Shown here in pieces: positions 16,980 through 25,935 of a stretch of DNA of 64,000 nucleotides. The position numbers and the translations under genes are program-made. Each line of letters starts with the position of its first letter. Position 1 is the first letter of the stretch. Under the pieces are notes generated by a model. It ran no database searches. It saw nothing but the letters and a program-made list of their open reading frames with translations, and was not told the DNA's origin. This stretch comes from Microbacterium hatanonis (GTDB lineage Bacteria; Actinomycetota; Actinomycetes; Actinomycetales; Microbacteriaceae). The stretch spans positions 1,178,001 through 1,242,000 of the forward strand of contig NZ_VRSV01000001.1 of NCBI RefSeq assembly GCF_008017415.1. Direction: 5' to 3'.

Positions 16980-18512
16980 GTGCCCCGAATCTCGGCCGTC
17001 CGCCCCGTCCTCCCGCTCTGGGCGGCATCGCTCACCGCCGTGGTCGGCGGCTTCGCCCTCGACCTGTCCTTCCCCGATGTCGGGTGGTGGCCGCTCGCCT
17101 TCGTCGGCGTCGGCTTCTCGCTCGTGTCGCTCATCGGGCGACGCGCGGGCGGGGCGCTCCTGGTGGGGCTGCTCTTCGGCGCGTCGTTCTGGTTCACGCA
17201 TGTGGACTGGACGTCGCGGTACCTCGGAGTCGTGCCGTGGTTCGCGCTGGCCGGCCTCGAGACGGCCATCATGGGGGCGTTGGCGATCCCGATCGCCCTG
17301 GCCTACCGATGGATGCCGCGCGTGCTCCCGGGGGCGGTCGGGCGTCTCCTGGTGCTTCCGGCCTTAGCCGGAGGCCTCTGGACGATGCGCGAGCTCATTC
17401 TCGGCTCGTGGCCGTACACCGGGTTCCCGTGGGGGCGGATCGGCATGAGCCAATCGGAGAGTCCGCTCGCCCACCTGTCGTCGTGGGTCGGGGTCACGGG
17501 TCTGACGTTTCTGATCGTGTTCTTCGTCGCGGCGGCGATCCAGTGGATCCGCGAGGCGCGCTGGCGCGCCGTGGTCACCGCGGTCCCCGCCGCCGCGCTC
17601 GCGATGATCCTGCTGGTCGTCCCCGCGTTCCCGACGACGGATGCCGGGTCGCTCACCGTCGGGAGCGTGCAGGGGAACGGGCCGAGCGGCTACTTCGACC
17701 GCCGCGAGCGCGGAGCGATCCTCAACGCTCAGCTCGCCGCATCCGCCCCGCTCTTCGGCGAAGACCTCGACGTGCTGCTGTGGCCCGAGGGCGGGATCGA
17801 CTCGGACCCGCTGTCGAATGCCGCCACCGCCGCAACCCTCGACGCGCTGTCGGAGCGCGTGGACGCGCCGCTGATCGTCAACGCGGCCACGGAACGCGGC
17901 GACGACATCTTCAACACGTCCATGCTCTGGGAGCCCGGAGACGGGGCGACCCAGCTCCACGACAAGACCCACCCGGTGCCCTTCGGGGAGTACGTGCCCG
18001 ACCGGGACTTCTACGCCATGCTCGCCCCCGATCTCATCGGCCTCATCGGGCGCGAGTACACCCCGGGCACGAACGCGCCCTTCTTCGACCTGAACGGCGT
18101 CGGGGTGGGCCTCGCGATCTGCTTCGACGTCATCTACGACGACGTGGTCTGGGACGGCGTCCGCGACGGCGCCGAGGTCTACATGTTCCAGACCAACAAC
18201 GCCGACTTCCGCGGCACCGACGAGAACCTGCAGCAGCTCGCGTTCGCCCGCATGCGCGCGATCGAGACCGGTCGGGCGGTGGTGAACATCTCGACGGTCG
18301 GAACGAGTCAGGTGATCGCGCCCGACGGCTCGACGATCGACTCCCTCCCGGCCGACACCGCCGGGGCGATGCTCACGGAGGTGCCGTTGCGCGAGGGGCT
18401 CACTCCGGCCGCGATCATCGGCTCGGGCGTGCAGGCCGTCATCGGGTGGGGGAGCCTCCTCGCTCTGATGGTGCTCGGAGGTTTCGCGTTCGTGCGCCGG
18501 GAAAAGAACTGA
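16980..18512 (+). CDS. lnt: Apolipoprotein N-acyltransferase
   Basis: A 510-residue membrane enzyme that adds the third acyl chain to the N-terminal Cys of lipoproteins. About six N-terminal helices are followed by a nitrilase-like periplasmic-side domain in which the catalytic triad is visible: Glu270 in LLWPEGG, Lys329 in LHDKTHP and Cys381 in LAICFDV. A C-terminal helix (VIGWGSLLALMVLGGFAFV) closes the protein. Its partner Lgt, which acts first in the pathway, is encoded at 51963-52964. Start at 16980 chosen by the -10 spacing. It is convergent with rbpA across a hairpin terminator. Confidence 0.94.
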   Translation: MPRISAVRPVLPLWAASLTAVVGGFALDLSFPDVGWWPLAFVGVGFSLVSLIGRRAGGALLVGLLFGASFWFTHVDWTSRYLGVVPWFALAGLETAIMGALAIPIALAYRWMPRVLPGAVGRLLVLPALAGGLWTMRELILGSWPYTGFPWGRIGMSQSESPLAHLSSWVGVTGLTFLIVFFVAAAIQWIREARWRAVVTAVPAAALAMILLVVPAFPTTDAGSLTVGSVQGNGPSGYFDRRERGAILNAQLAASAPLFGEDLDVLLWPEGGIDSDPLSNAATAATLDALSERVDAPLIVNAATERGDDIFNTSMLWEPGDGATQLHDKTHPVPFGEYVPDRDFYAMLAPDLIGLIGREYTPGTNAPFFDLNGVGVGLAICFDVIYDDVVWDGVRDGAEVYMFQTNNADFRGTDENLQQLAFARMRAIETGRAVVNISTVGTSQVIAPDGSTIDSLPADTAGAMLTEVPLREGLTPAAIIGSGVQAVIGWGSLLALMVLGGFAFVRREKN

Positions 18513-18538
18513 CGCCGACCCCCGAGGGGATCGGCGTC
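18511..18538. terminator. Hairpin terminator between lnt and rbpA
   Basis: GACGCCGA (18511-18518) pairs with TCGGCGTC (18531-18538), with extra C/G pairs inside. It overlaps the lnt stop codon and faces the rbpA 3' end. Confidence 0.7.
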
Positions 18539-18556
18539 AGGAGACGAAACGGAACG

Positions 18557-18931
18557 TCAGGCGCTGATGCGCTCTACGTCGCCACCGCCACGGCGGGCGC
18601 GGACGAAGGCGAGACGCTCTTCCAGGAGCTCTTCGAGCTCGGGAAGCGAGCGCCGCTCGAGCAGCATGTCCCAGTGGGACCGGGCCGCCTTGTCGTCGCT
18701 GTGGTCGACCGTCGCGGTCGTGTCGCCGACACGGCGCAGTGCTTCGCCACCGCAGGTGCGGCATTCCCAGCTGTCGGGAACCTCCGCGTCGGCGGCGAAC
18801 GTCAGGGTGCTGTCGCGTCCACAGGACGTGCAGTTGTAGGTGTGCTTTGTACGGTCATGGAAAACGACGCCCTCTTCGCTCTGTAAGCTCTGGGCGCCGA
18901 GTCGGATGCCGCGCAGGCTGCGGTCTGCCAT
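18557..18931 (-). CDS. rbpA: RNA polymerase-binding protein RbpA
   Basis: A 124-residue actinobacterial transcription factor that binds core RNA polymerase and group I/II sigma factors and stabilises the open complex. The N-terminal SLRGIRLGAQSLQSEEGV is typical. The core domain keeps two Cys pairs (CTSCG and CRTCGG), the zinc-type version seen in Streptomyces. The C-terminal sigma-interaction helix (RSLPELEELLEERLAFVR) and basic linker (DDKAARSHWDMLLERR) are intact. Start ATG at 18931 with a gagagga ribosome site. The upstream region holds a possible stress-sigma promoter (see 18962-18987). Confidence 0.96.
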   Translation of the reverse strand: MADRSLRGIRLGAQSLQSEEGVVFHDRTKHTYNCTSCGRDSTLTFAADAEVPDSWECRTCGGEALRRVGDTTATVDHSDDKAARSHWDMLLERRSLPELEELLEERLAFVRARRGGGDVERISA

Positions 18932-18961
18932 TTTGTGGTCCTCTCGTCGCTGATCAGGTAT

Positions 18962-18987
18962 AACGTCTCGGCCTGGGCGATCCATCC
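18962..18987 (-). promoter_or_regulatory. Possible SigR/SigH-like promoter of rbpA
   Basis: On the minus strand GGATG (18983-18987) stands 18 bases before GTT (18962-18964), resembling the thiol-stress sigma consensus GGAAT-N16-19-GTT. Streptomyces rbpA is known to be under SigR. A housekeeping-like TATACC overlaps the same spot, so this remains tentative. Confidence 0.35.
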
Positions 18988-19024
18988 GAACATCGGGTGA
19001 ACGGTTCGCATTCACAGACGATGC

Positions 19025-19813
19025 TCAGAGTGACGCGGGACCCAGGATCCTCAGCGCGACGTCAGCGCAATCTGTCACCATACCGTCACAGTCGAGGTCG
19101 GTGAGCCGGCGCATGTCGGACGCGTCGTTCACGGTCCAGACGTGCACCTCGACGCCGTGGCGGTGAGCGGTCTCGATCAGACGCGGGCTGAGCACGCGGA
19201 CGGCCCCCTGACGTTCGGGGATCTGCAGCGCATCGACGTCTCGGAGCGCCCGTTCCGCCAGCGACCGGGAGCGCAGGGCGACAGCCAGGAGCACCTTCGC
19301 GATCGTCTCGCGCCCCGCCGAGGTCGCGGGCCGCACGCTCGCGCCCGCCTCGACCGCGGTGCGCAGAGCCGTCAGGCGCCGGGCGTCGGAGAAGCTCGTG
19401 AGCAGCACGCGTGCGGCCGCGTGCGCAACGAGGCGTCCGACGGGCTCGGCGGCGGCGGCGGCTTTCACGTCGAGGTTGAAGCGCACGTCGGGGAAGGCTT
19501 CCAGCGCCTGTTCGAGAGTGATGAGGCCACCCCGCTCGGACATCAGCTCCTCGAGTTCGCGGAGCGTGACGTCGGAGACTCGTCGAGGATCTCCGACGGT
19601 GCGGGAGAGGTCGTCATCGTGGAAGAGGACGACCGTCCCGTCTTTCGTCAGATGGCAGTCCGATTCCACGTAGAGGGCACCGGCGGCGTGAGCGGCGGCC
19701 ACCGCGGCGAACGAATTGTCGACGACGCCGTGGGCCGCCGCATCCGTCGTGACGAGTCCGCGGTGGGCCAGAACGCGGGGGACCGCGGCCCCCGCGAACC
19801 AGGGATGCGTCAC
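19025..19813 (-). CDS. Glycerophosphodiester phosphodiesterase
   Basis: A 262-residue GDPD-family enzyme that hydrolyses glycerophosphodiesters (deacylated phospholipids) to glycerol-3-phosphate and an alcohol. The first catalytic His sits in RVLAHRGL. The metal and second His motif follows as ESDCHLTKDGTVVLFHDD, and the fold ends with EVHVWTVND and DGMVTDCAD. There is no signal peptide, so it should act in the cytosol. Start is the GTG at 19813, sharing GTGA with the end of the SPFH gene, so the two are translationally coupled. Confidence 0.93.
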   Translation of the reverse strand: MTHPWFAGAAVPRVLAHRGLVTTDAAAHGVVDNSFAAVAAAHAAGALYVESDCHLTKDGTVVLFHDDDLSRTVGDPRRVSDVTLRELEELMSERGGLITLEQALEAFPDVRFNLDVKAAAAAEPVGRLVAHAAARVLLTSFSDARRLTALRTAVEAGASVRPATSAGRETIAKVLLAVALRSRSLAERALRDVDALQIPERQGAVRVLSPRLIETAHRHGVEVHVWTVNDASDMRRLTDLDCDGMVTDCADVALRILGPASL

Positions 19814-20913
19814 GCCGCCGGGTCCGCGGGCGGAGTCGTCTCGGCGCCGGCGACGGTCGATGAGCCGGCGCCGCCGGGCATGCTGCTGCGCACCTGCATG
19901 GCGATGTCGTCGGCCTCGCTCGCCGCCTTGCGTGCGGCGTCGACGGCCTCCTGGGCCGTGCTCGTGGTGGCGGTGGTCGCGCGACCGCCCTCCTTCGCGG
20001 ACGACGGGGTCGCCGCGGCGCGCCCGCCGAAGGCATCGCCGATGCCCTTGAGCGCCTCGGTGAACTCGCTCGGAATGATCCACATCTTGCTCGAGGCGCT
20101 GTCTGCGATCTTGGGGAGGGTCTGAAGGTACTGGTAAGCCAGCAGCTTGTCGTCGGGGTCGCCGACGTGGATCGCGTTGAAGACCATCTCGATGGCCTCG
20201 GCCTCGCCCTGTGCGCGCAGGACGGCCGCCTGCTTGTCGCCCTCGGCGCGGAGGATCTCGGCCTGTCGGCGGCCCTCCGCCTCCAGGATCTGGGACTGCT
20301 TCGAACCCTCCGAGGTGAGGATGACCGCTCGACGGTCACGCTCGGCGCGCATCTGCTTCTCCATCGAATCCTGGATCGACAGCGGCGGATCGATCGCCTT
20401 CAGCTCGACACGCGAGACCCGAAGGCCCCACTTTCCCGTCGCTTCGTCGAGGACGACGCGGAGCTGCCCGTTGATGTTGTCGCGACTGGTCAGCGCCTCT
20501 TCGAGGTTCAGGCCGCCGACGACGTTGCGGAGCGTGGTGGTGGTCAGCTGCTCGACCGCGCTCAGGTAGTTCGCGATCTCGTACGTCGCGGCGCGGGCGT
20601 CGGTGACCTGGAAGTAGACCACGGTATCGATCGAGACGACCAGGTTGTCTTCGGTGATGACCGGCTGCGGCGGGAAGGACACGACCTGCTCGCGCATGTC
20701 GACGAGGGGTCGTACGCGGTCGACGAACGGGATGAGGAGGTTCAGCCCCGGGCTCAGGGTGCGCTGGTAGCGACCCAGCCGCTCGACCACGCCGGAATAC
20801 GCCTGGGGGATGATGCGGATCGCTCGGAAGAGCACCACGACCACGAAGATCGCCAGCACCACCAGGAGGACGATCACGAAGATCTGGCCGATGAAGGCGC
20901 CTACGTCAACCAT
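19810..20913 (-). CDS. SPFH/stomatin-family membrane protein (slipin/HflC-like)
   Basis: A 367-residue protein with an N-terminal membrane helix (IFVIVLLVVLAIFVVVVLF), the SPFH domain (YSGVVERLGRYQRTLSPGLN to VSRVELKAIDPPL) and a long charged coiled coil (MRAERDRRAVILTSEGSK and Glu/Ala/Arg heptads). The tail is low-complexity Ala/Thr/Ser. Such proteins form oligomeric rings and membrane microdomains and often bind proteases. The NfeD-like gene directly upstream, overlapping by a few bases, is the classic operon partner. I chose ATG at 20913; a GTG at 20925 is also in frame. Confidence 0.93.
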   Translation of the reverse strand: MVDVGAFIGQIFVIVLLVVLAIFVVVVLFRAIRIIPQAYSGVVERLGRYQRTLSPGLNLLIPFVDRVRPLVDMREQVVSFPPQPVITEDNLVVSIDTVVYFQVTDARAATYEIANYLSAVEQLTTTTLRNVVGGLNLEEALTSRDNINGQLRVVLDEATGKWGLRVSRVELKAIDPPLSIQDSMEKQMRAERDRRAVILTSEGSKQSQILEAEGRRQAEILRAEGDKQAAVLRAQGEAEAIEMVFNAIHVGDPDDKLLAYQYLQTLPKIADSASSKMWIIPSEFTEALKGIGDAFGGRAAATPSSAKEGGRATTATTSTAQEAVDAARKAASEADDIAMQVRSSMPGGAGSSTVAGAETTPPADPAA

Positions 20914-21409
20914 CGTTGGTCTCACTCTCTCTCGGGGGGATCGTGCGAGGAACGGGCGTGACCTCGACGGTGGCGCCGTGGACCGCGTCGACGATCACCC
21001 TGTCGCCGGCGGCGACCACGGGGTAGGGGAGCACCTCGGCGAACCGGGCCGTCCAGGTCTCGCCGTTGTCGAGGCGGACGGAGCCGGCACCCTCCAGGAA
21101 CGGGGCGACCACCCGACCGCCGATCCCGTACAGGGCATCCACGTTGGTGCGTGCGGGCGGCTCGCCGCGATGGAGCGCACGCAGGAGAAGGGGTCTGATC
21201 GTGAACAGCAGCAGCGCCGATACGGCGGCGGCGATCGCGACCTGCAACCACCATGGCCCGCCGAGGAGGAAGACGCCGAGGCCGCCGATGAGAGAACCGG
21301 CGGCGAGCATCAGGAAGGTGAATTCGAGGGTCAGCAGCTCGATGATCACGAAGAGCAGGACCAGCACAAGCCAGGCGATCCAGATGTACTGCGTCAGATC
21401 CGGAAACAT
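20906..21409 (-). CDS. NfeD-like membrane protein
   Basis: A 167-residue protein with four hydrophobic segments (WIAWLVLVLLFVIIELL, FLMLAAGSLIGGLGVFLLG, WLQVAIAAAVSALLLF) and a C-terminal OB-fold domain (GGRVVAPFLEGAGSVRLDNG to AGDRVIVDAVHGATVEV). This is the short NfeD form that lacks the protease domain. NfeD partners with stomatin-type SPFH proteins, and the gene overlaps the SPFH gene here. A TAGGGT box and a gagagg ribosome site lie just upstream of the ATG. Confidence 0.93.
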   Translation of the reverse strand: MFPDLTQYIWIAWLVLVLLFVIIELLTLEFTFLMLAAGSLIGGLGVFLLGGPWWLQVAIAAAVSALLLFTIRPLLLRALHRGEPPARTNVDALYGIGGRVVAPFLEGAGSVRLDNGETWTARFAEVLPYPVVAAGDRVIVDAVHGATVEVTPVPRTIPPRESETNDG

Positions 21410-21530
21410 CGGGCATCCTCTCCCGCTCTTGTTCGAACCCTAACATCCGGGGGTCCGACCGGGCCCGTTGATAGGCTGATGACAGGTCGAATCCCCGCGG
21501 CCGCGCCTCGATTCGACCAGGAGTTCTCGC

Positions 21531-22295
21531 ATGTCCCAGCCTCTCGCCGCCGGTTCGCTCCAGGGCAAGACCGCCCTCGTGACGGGGTCGTCACGCGGCA
21601 TCGGAGCCGACACCGTCCGCTACCTGGCCGAGGCCGGTGCCGACGTCGTGATCAACTTCCGCAACAAGGCGCCTCGCGCCGAGAAGCTCGCCGCCGAACT
21701 GCGCGAGCTCGGTGTGCGGGTGCTCGTGGTGGGCGCCGATCTCACCGACCCGACATCCGTGCAGGCCATGTTCTCGGAGGTCGAACGCACGTTCGGCAGC
21801 CTCGACGTGCTGGTGCTCAACGCGTCGGGCGGCATGGAGTCGGGAATGGCCGAGGACTACGCGCTGAAGCTCAACCGAGACGCGCAGGTCGGTGTGCTCG
21901 AGTCGGCCCTCCCGCTCCTCGGACGCGCCTCGCGAGTGGTGTTCGTCACCAGCCACCAGGCCCACTTCATCCGCACGACGCCGACCATGCCGGAGTACGA
22001 GCCCGTCGCCCGCTCGAAGCGCGCCGGTGAAGATGCTCTGCGCGAGCACATCCCCGCGCTCGAAGAACGAGGGATCGAGTTCGTCGTCGTCTCGGGCGAC
22101 ATGATCGAGGGGACCATCACGGCGACGCTGCTCGAGCGCGCCAACCCCGGTGCGATCTCGGCTCGCCGCGAGTCGGCGGGGCGCCTCTACAACGTGTCGG
22201 AGTTCGCCGCCGAGGTCGCCCTCGCCGCGGTGGAGCCGATCCCCGACGGTCACACTCGGCTGGTCGGCGACACCGACTCGTTCCAGGGGGAGTGA
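21531..22295 (+). CDS. SDR-family oxidoreductase with an altered active site
   Basis: A 254-residue short-chain dehydrogenase/reductase. The NAD(P)-binding motif TGSSRGIGADT and the NASGG core motif are clear. The usual YxxxK catalytic pair is not: the residues are YEPVARSK, with Tyr three positions too far upstream and Val where the catalytic Tyr should be. The protein may therefore be a non-canonical reductase or a binding protein rather than a normal dehydrogenase. A TAGGCT box lies about 60 bases upstream, and there is a caggag ribosome site. The next gene overlaps by GTGA or lies 2 bases away. Confidence 0.85.
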   Translation: MSQPLAAGSLQGKTALVTGSSRGIGADTVRYLAEAGADVVINFRNKAPRAEKLAAELRELGVRVLVVGADLTDPTSVQAMFSEVERTFGSLDVLVLNASGGMESGMAEDYALKLNRDAQVGVLESALPLLGRASRVVFVTSHQAHFIRTTPTMPEYEPVARSKRAGEDALREHIPALEERGIEFVVVSGDMIEGTITATLLERANPGAISARRESAGRLYNVSEFAAEVALAAVEPIPDGHTRLVGDTDSFQGE

Positions 22296-22297
22296 CG

Positions 22298-24292
22298 ATG
22301 CGCGCCCGCGACATCGAGTCCCTCATCTCGGTCGGGCGCCCCTCGATCGCTCCCGACGGATCGTTCGCGGTCTTCGCGACCTCGCGACCCGATCTCGACG
22401 CGAACCGGGCCGTCGGCCAGGTGTGGCGCGTGGGCCTGCCCGACGGCGAGCCCCGCAGACTGACCCGCGGCACGGCCGACTCCGGCCCGGTGCTCTCGCC
22501 CGATGGGACGCGGGTGGCCTTCCTCCGCGCCGATGCGGCGCGGCATGCGCAGGTCTTCGTCATGCCCGCCGACGGCGGCGAACCGGTGCAGGCCACCGAC
22601 GCCGAGACCGGTGTGCTGGCATTCTCCTGGTCGCCCGACGGCGCAGATCTCGCGTTCACGGCGCGCGTCGCAGAGCGCGGTCGCTACGGCACGGTCGAAG
22701 GACTGGATGCCTCCGATGAGGCGCCCCGGCGCATCACCGGCATCCGCTGGCACGCGAACGGACTCGGGTACATCGCCGACCGACCGGCGCAGCTGTTCCG
22801 GATCGCTGCACCCGACCCGTCGAGCGAACCCTTCTACGACGCCGCGCCGCGGGTGCTCGCCGAGGGGGAGAAGGTCGCTGAGACGCCCCGTGTCGCCGCA
22901 TCCGCCATCCGCCTCACCGACGGCCCCGCAAGCTGGTCGGGGACGACGTGGACCGCGGACGGCAGAGAGATCCTCGTCGTCCCCGACGTGATCGAGAACG
23001 ACTCCGCCGACCTGCGCGACCGTCTCGTCGCCGTCGCCGCAGACGGATCGGGATCCCGCGAACTCCTGGGCGCGGAGCGGTCGCTCTCGATCGACGACGT
23101 CGCCGTCGCGGCCGACGGTCTCGTGTGGCTGATCGCCAGCGACGTGGGCGAGAGCCACGTCGACTTCGTCGCGCCGGGCACCGCCCTGTGGGCGCTCGGA
23201 GATGACGGTGAGCCACGGCGCCTGACCGATCCCGAGACGATCGACCTGGGCGAGCCCGGGAGCCGCATCACCGTCATCGGGGACGACGCCCTCGTGCAGG
23301 ACCGCACCCGCGGTCGCGTCCGACTGCTGCGTGTGACGCGGGACGCAACCGTCACCGAGGTGCTCGGCGGTGACGTCGACGTGTCGGGCCACGCAGCATC
23401 CGCCCAGACCGTCGTCGTCGCGGTCGGCACGGCCGATTCGTTCTCCGAGCTCGCGGTCGTGAGCGACGGTGAGGCGCGCGCGGTGACGAGTTTCGGGTCC
23501 GCCCTCCGCGACGCGGGGCTCGCGGAGCCGCGCGAGCTCGAGATCACCGCGCGCGACGGCTACCCGGTGCACGGGTGGGTCGCAACGCCCGCGGGCGAGG
23601 GTCCGTTCCCCGTGCTCCTGCAGATCCACGGCGGGCCGTACGCGTCGTACGGCGTGCGGGTGTTCGACGAGACCCAGGTGCTCGTCGACGCCGGCTACGC
23701 CGTCGTCTACTGCAACCCGCGGGGGAGCGCCGGGTACGGTCGCGCCCACGGCCGCGCCATCCGCCAGGCGATGGGGACGGTGGACTACACCGACATCCAG
23801 GACTTCTTCGACGGAGTGCTCGCCGCGGACTCCCGTCTCGACGGCTCCCGCACCGGCGTCATGGGCGGTTCGTACGGCGGTTACATGACCGCGTGGACGA
23901 TCGCTCACGACCACCGGTTCGCCGGTGCGATCGTCGAGCGCGGGATGCTCGACCCCGCGACGTTCGACGGCACCAGCGACATCGGCAGCTTCTTCGGACA
24001 CGAGTACGTCGGTACCGACCCGGCGGCCATCGCGCGGCAGAGTCCGATGGCGGTCGTCGGGCGGGTGACCACGCCGACGTTCGTCATCCACTCGGAGCTC
24101 GACTTCCGGTGCCCGCTCGAGCAGGCCACGCGCTACTACAGCGCGCTGAAGCGCCAGGGCACCGAAGCCGAGATGCTCGTCTTCCCCGGGGAGGACCACG
24201 AGCTCACCCGCGCGGGGCGACCGCGGCACCGCGTCGAGCGGTTCGAGGCGATCCTCGACTGGTGGGATCGCCACCTCCCCGTCGCCGAATGA
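22298..24292 (+). CDS. S9 family serine peptidase (prolyl oligopeptidase/acylaminoacyl peptidase type)
   Basis: A 664-residue peptidase with an N-terminal beta-propeller (repeats such as PVLSPDGTRVAFLR and LAFSWSPDGADLAFT) and a C-terminal alpha/beta hydrolase domain. The catalytic triad is Ser525 in GGSYGGYM, Asp602 in HSELDFRCP and His634 in GEDHELT. No signal peptide, so it should process short peptides in the cytosol. The ATG at 22298 has a gggggag ribosome site 5 bases upstream; a GTG at 22292 overlapping the SDR stop is the alternative. A strong terminator follows. Confidence 0.94.
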   Translation: MRARDIESLISVGRPSIAPDGSFAVFATSRPDLDANRAVGQVWRVGLPDGEPRRLTRGTADSGPVLSPDGTRVAFLRADAARHAQVFVMPADGGEPVQATDAETGVLAFSWSPDGADLAFTARVAERGRYGTVEGLDASDEAPRRITGIRWHANGLGYIADRPAQLFRIAAPDPSSEPFYDAAPRVLAEGEKVAETPRVAASAIRLTDGPASWSGTTWTADGREILVVPDVIENDSADLRDRLVAVAADGSGSRELLGAERSLSIDDVAVAADGLVWLIASDVGESHVDFVAPGTALWALGDDGEPRRLTDPETIDLGEPGSRITVIGDDALVQDRTRGRVRLLRVTRDATVTEVLGGDVDVSGHAASAQTVVVAVGTADSFSELAVVSDGEARAVTSFGSALRDAGLAEPRELEITARDGYPVHGWVATPAGEGPFPVLLQIHGGPYASYGVRVFDETQVLVDAGYAVVYCNPRGSAGYGRAHGRAIRQAMGTVDYTDIQDFFDGVLAADSRLDGSRTGVMGGSYGGYMTAWTIAHDHRFAGAIVERGMLDPATFDGTSDIGSFFGHEYVGTDPAAIARQSPMAVVGRVTTPTFVIHSELDFRCPLEQATRYYSALKRQGTEAEMLVFPGEDHELTRAGRPRHRVERFEAILDWWDRHLPVAE

Positions 24293-24297
24293 CGATG

Positions 24298-24326
24298 AAC
24301 GCCCCGCGATCCGGTCGCGGGGCGTT
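24298..24326. terminator. Strong hairpin terminator after the S9 peptidase
   Basis: A 12-bp perfect stem, aacgccccgcga (24298-24309) with tcgcggggcgtt (24315-24326), loop tccgg. It separates two convergent genes. Confidence 0.85.
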
Positions 24327-24340
24327 CTTCGGTCAGCGGA

Positions 24341-24898
24341 TCAGCGGACGGTCTTGCCGAACGTGAAGGCGCGCGCCACCTGGAAGATGCCGAGCACGAC
24401 CAGCGAGACGCCGACGAAGAGCCACAGGATCGCGACGTAGAGCGGCGAGAAGAGCAGCGTGACGCCGGCGATGATGCTGATGATCGCGAAGAAGATGGTC
24501 CAGCCCTTCGATCCCGAGTCACCGAGGGTCGACAGCGACACGACGCCCTCGATCAGCCACAGGATGCCGATGAGCACGCCGATGAACACCGCGAGACCGA
24601 CGGTGGCCGCGGCAAGGTTCACCAGCGCGATGATGCCGGCGATCACGAAGAGGACGCCCAGCGCGATGTGGCCTACCCGCGACCACCCCTGACGGGTGCG
24701 CGAGAAGACGCCCAGACCGGCGTAGACCAGGCCGGCGACGATGACATAGATGGCGATGATCGCCGTGACCGCCTCCGCAGCGTGACCGGGCCAGACGAGG
24801 ATCACGATGCCGGCGATGATCGAGATCACGCCACCGATCCCGAGGGCGGTGCGGATGGCCGTCACCGCGGACTTGTCGAACGAGATGGTCGCAGACAT
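24341..24898 (-). CDS. HdeD family membrane protein (DUF308)
   Basis: A 185-residue protein with six hydrophobic helices arranged in pairs (for example GGVISIIAGIVILVWPG and AIYVIVAGLVYAGLGVF), the typical HdeD/DUF308 layout. E. coli HdeD supports acid resistance at high cell density; in actinobacteria the function is not established. An aaagg ribosome site precedes the ATG, and a TACAGT box lies on the minus strand at 24935-24940, giving a leader of about 30 bases. It is a single-gene unit bounded by a terminator. Confidence 0.9.
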   Translation of the reverse strand: MSATISFDKSAVTAIRTALGIGGVISIIAGIVILVWPGHAAEAVTAIIAIYVIVAGLVYAGLGVFSRTRQGWSRVGHIALGVLFVIAGIIALVNLAAATVGLAVFIGVLIGILWLIEGVVSLSTLGDSGSKGWTIFFAIISIIAGVTLLFSPLYVAILWLFVGVSLVVLGIFQVARAFTFGKTVR

Positions 24899-25002
24899 GC
24901 GCTGCCTTTCTGAGAGAACGCTGAGAACACCCTCACTGTAGACCCACCGGGCAGGGGAGTGGGGGAGGTGACGGCATGCGTCAGCGTCGGCACCCCACCG
25001 GG

Positions 25003-25935
25003 TCAGCCGAGCAGCAGGGTCGCGAGGAAGAGCACCGGCACGCAGCCGAGGGTGGTGATGAAGATGGTGTCGCGCGCGATGATCTCGCCGATGTCATAGC
25101 GCTGGGCGTAGTTGAAGACGTTCTGAGCGGTCGGGAGGGCTGCGAGGACGACGACGATGAGCACCTGCTCCGACGGGAGCGAGAACGCGAGCGCGAGCAG
25201 CCACGCCGCCACCGGCATGACGAGCAGCTTCAGCGTGGAGGCGACCAGCACGTCGGCGCGGCGCCCGCCGGTCGCGAGCACGCGTTGCCCGTGCAGTGAG
25301 ATACCGAACGAGATCAGCATGATCGGCACGCATGCGTTGGCCACCAGCGTGAGCGGGTCGAAGACGATCGGGGGGAGTTCGATGTCGAGGAGGGCCACGA
25401 GCACGCCGAGCGCGGAGCCGATGAGCATGGGGTTGCGGGCGGTCTGTCGAAGGATGCGTCCGGCGGAGCGGGCGCCGGATGTGGCCGCGTCGAGGAGGGC
25501 GAGGGCGATCGGCATCACGATGAGCAGCTGGAAGAGGATGACGGGCGCCGAGAACGCGGCGTTCCCGAGCATGTAGAGCGAGATGGGGATGCCGATGTTG
25601 TTCGAGTTCACGAGACCGCCGGAGAGGGCGCCTATCACCGACTCACCCACCCCGCGTCGCAGGACGAATCTCGCCACCACCGCGTAGATCGCGAAGATCA
25701 CCGCCGCCGCGAGCATCGACACGGGGAGGAGAGCGGAGAACAGAGTCGCGACATCGGCCCGAGCCAACACGACGAACAGCAGGAAGGGCGAGAGGACGAA
25801 GAACGTCAGGCGACTGAGCACGTACCGCGCGTGGGGCCCGAGCAGGTCGATCCTGCCCACGATGTAGCCGACGACGATCGCCACTCCGACGACCAGGAAC
25901 CCCGTCAAGACGCTCAGCACGGGCTCACTCGTCAT
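25003..25935 (-). CDS. AEC family transporter (auxin efflux carrier-like permease)
   Basis: A 310-residue permease with about ten membrane helices, including FLVVGVAIVVGYIVGRIDL, the central GLVNSNNIGIPISLY region with its Asn-rich break, and ALPTAQNVFNYAQRYD near the end, all typical of the AEC/malonate permease group. It probably carries an organic acid; the substrate is unknown. The ATG at 25935 overlaps the end of the lipoprotein gene by 11 bases, so kinase, lipoprotein and transporter seem to form one transcript. Confidence 0.9.
   Translation of the reverse strand: MTSEPVLSVLTGFLVVGVAIVVGYIVGRIDLLGPHARYVLSRLTFFVLSPFLLFVVLARADVATLFSALLPVSMLAAAVIFAIYAVVARFVLRRGVGESVIGALSGGLVNSNNIGIPISLYMLGNAAFSAPVILFQLLIVMPIALALLDAATSGARSAGRILRQTARNPMLIGSALGVLVALLDIELPPIVFDPLTLVANACVPIMLISFGISLHGQRVLATGGRRADVLVASTLKLLVMPVAAWLLALAFSLPSEQVLIVVVLAALPTAQNVFNYAQRYDIGEIIARDTIFITTLGCVPVLFLATLLLG

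Noticed and set aside
24899..25002. A small gene between the HdeD-like and AEC genes
   Set aside because: Only the HdeD promoter region and some GC-rich repeats of caccggg are visible; no open frame with a start signal.
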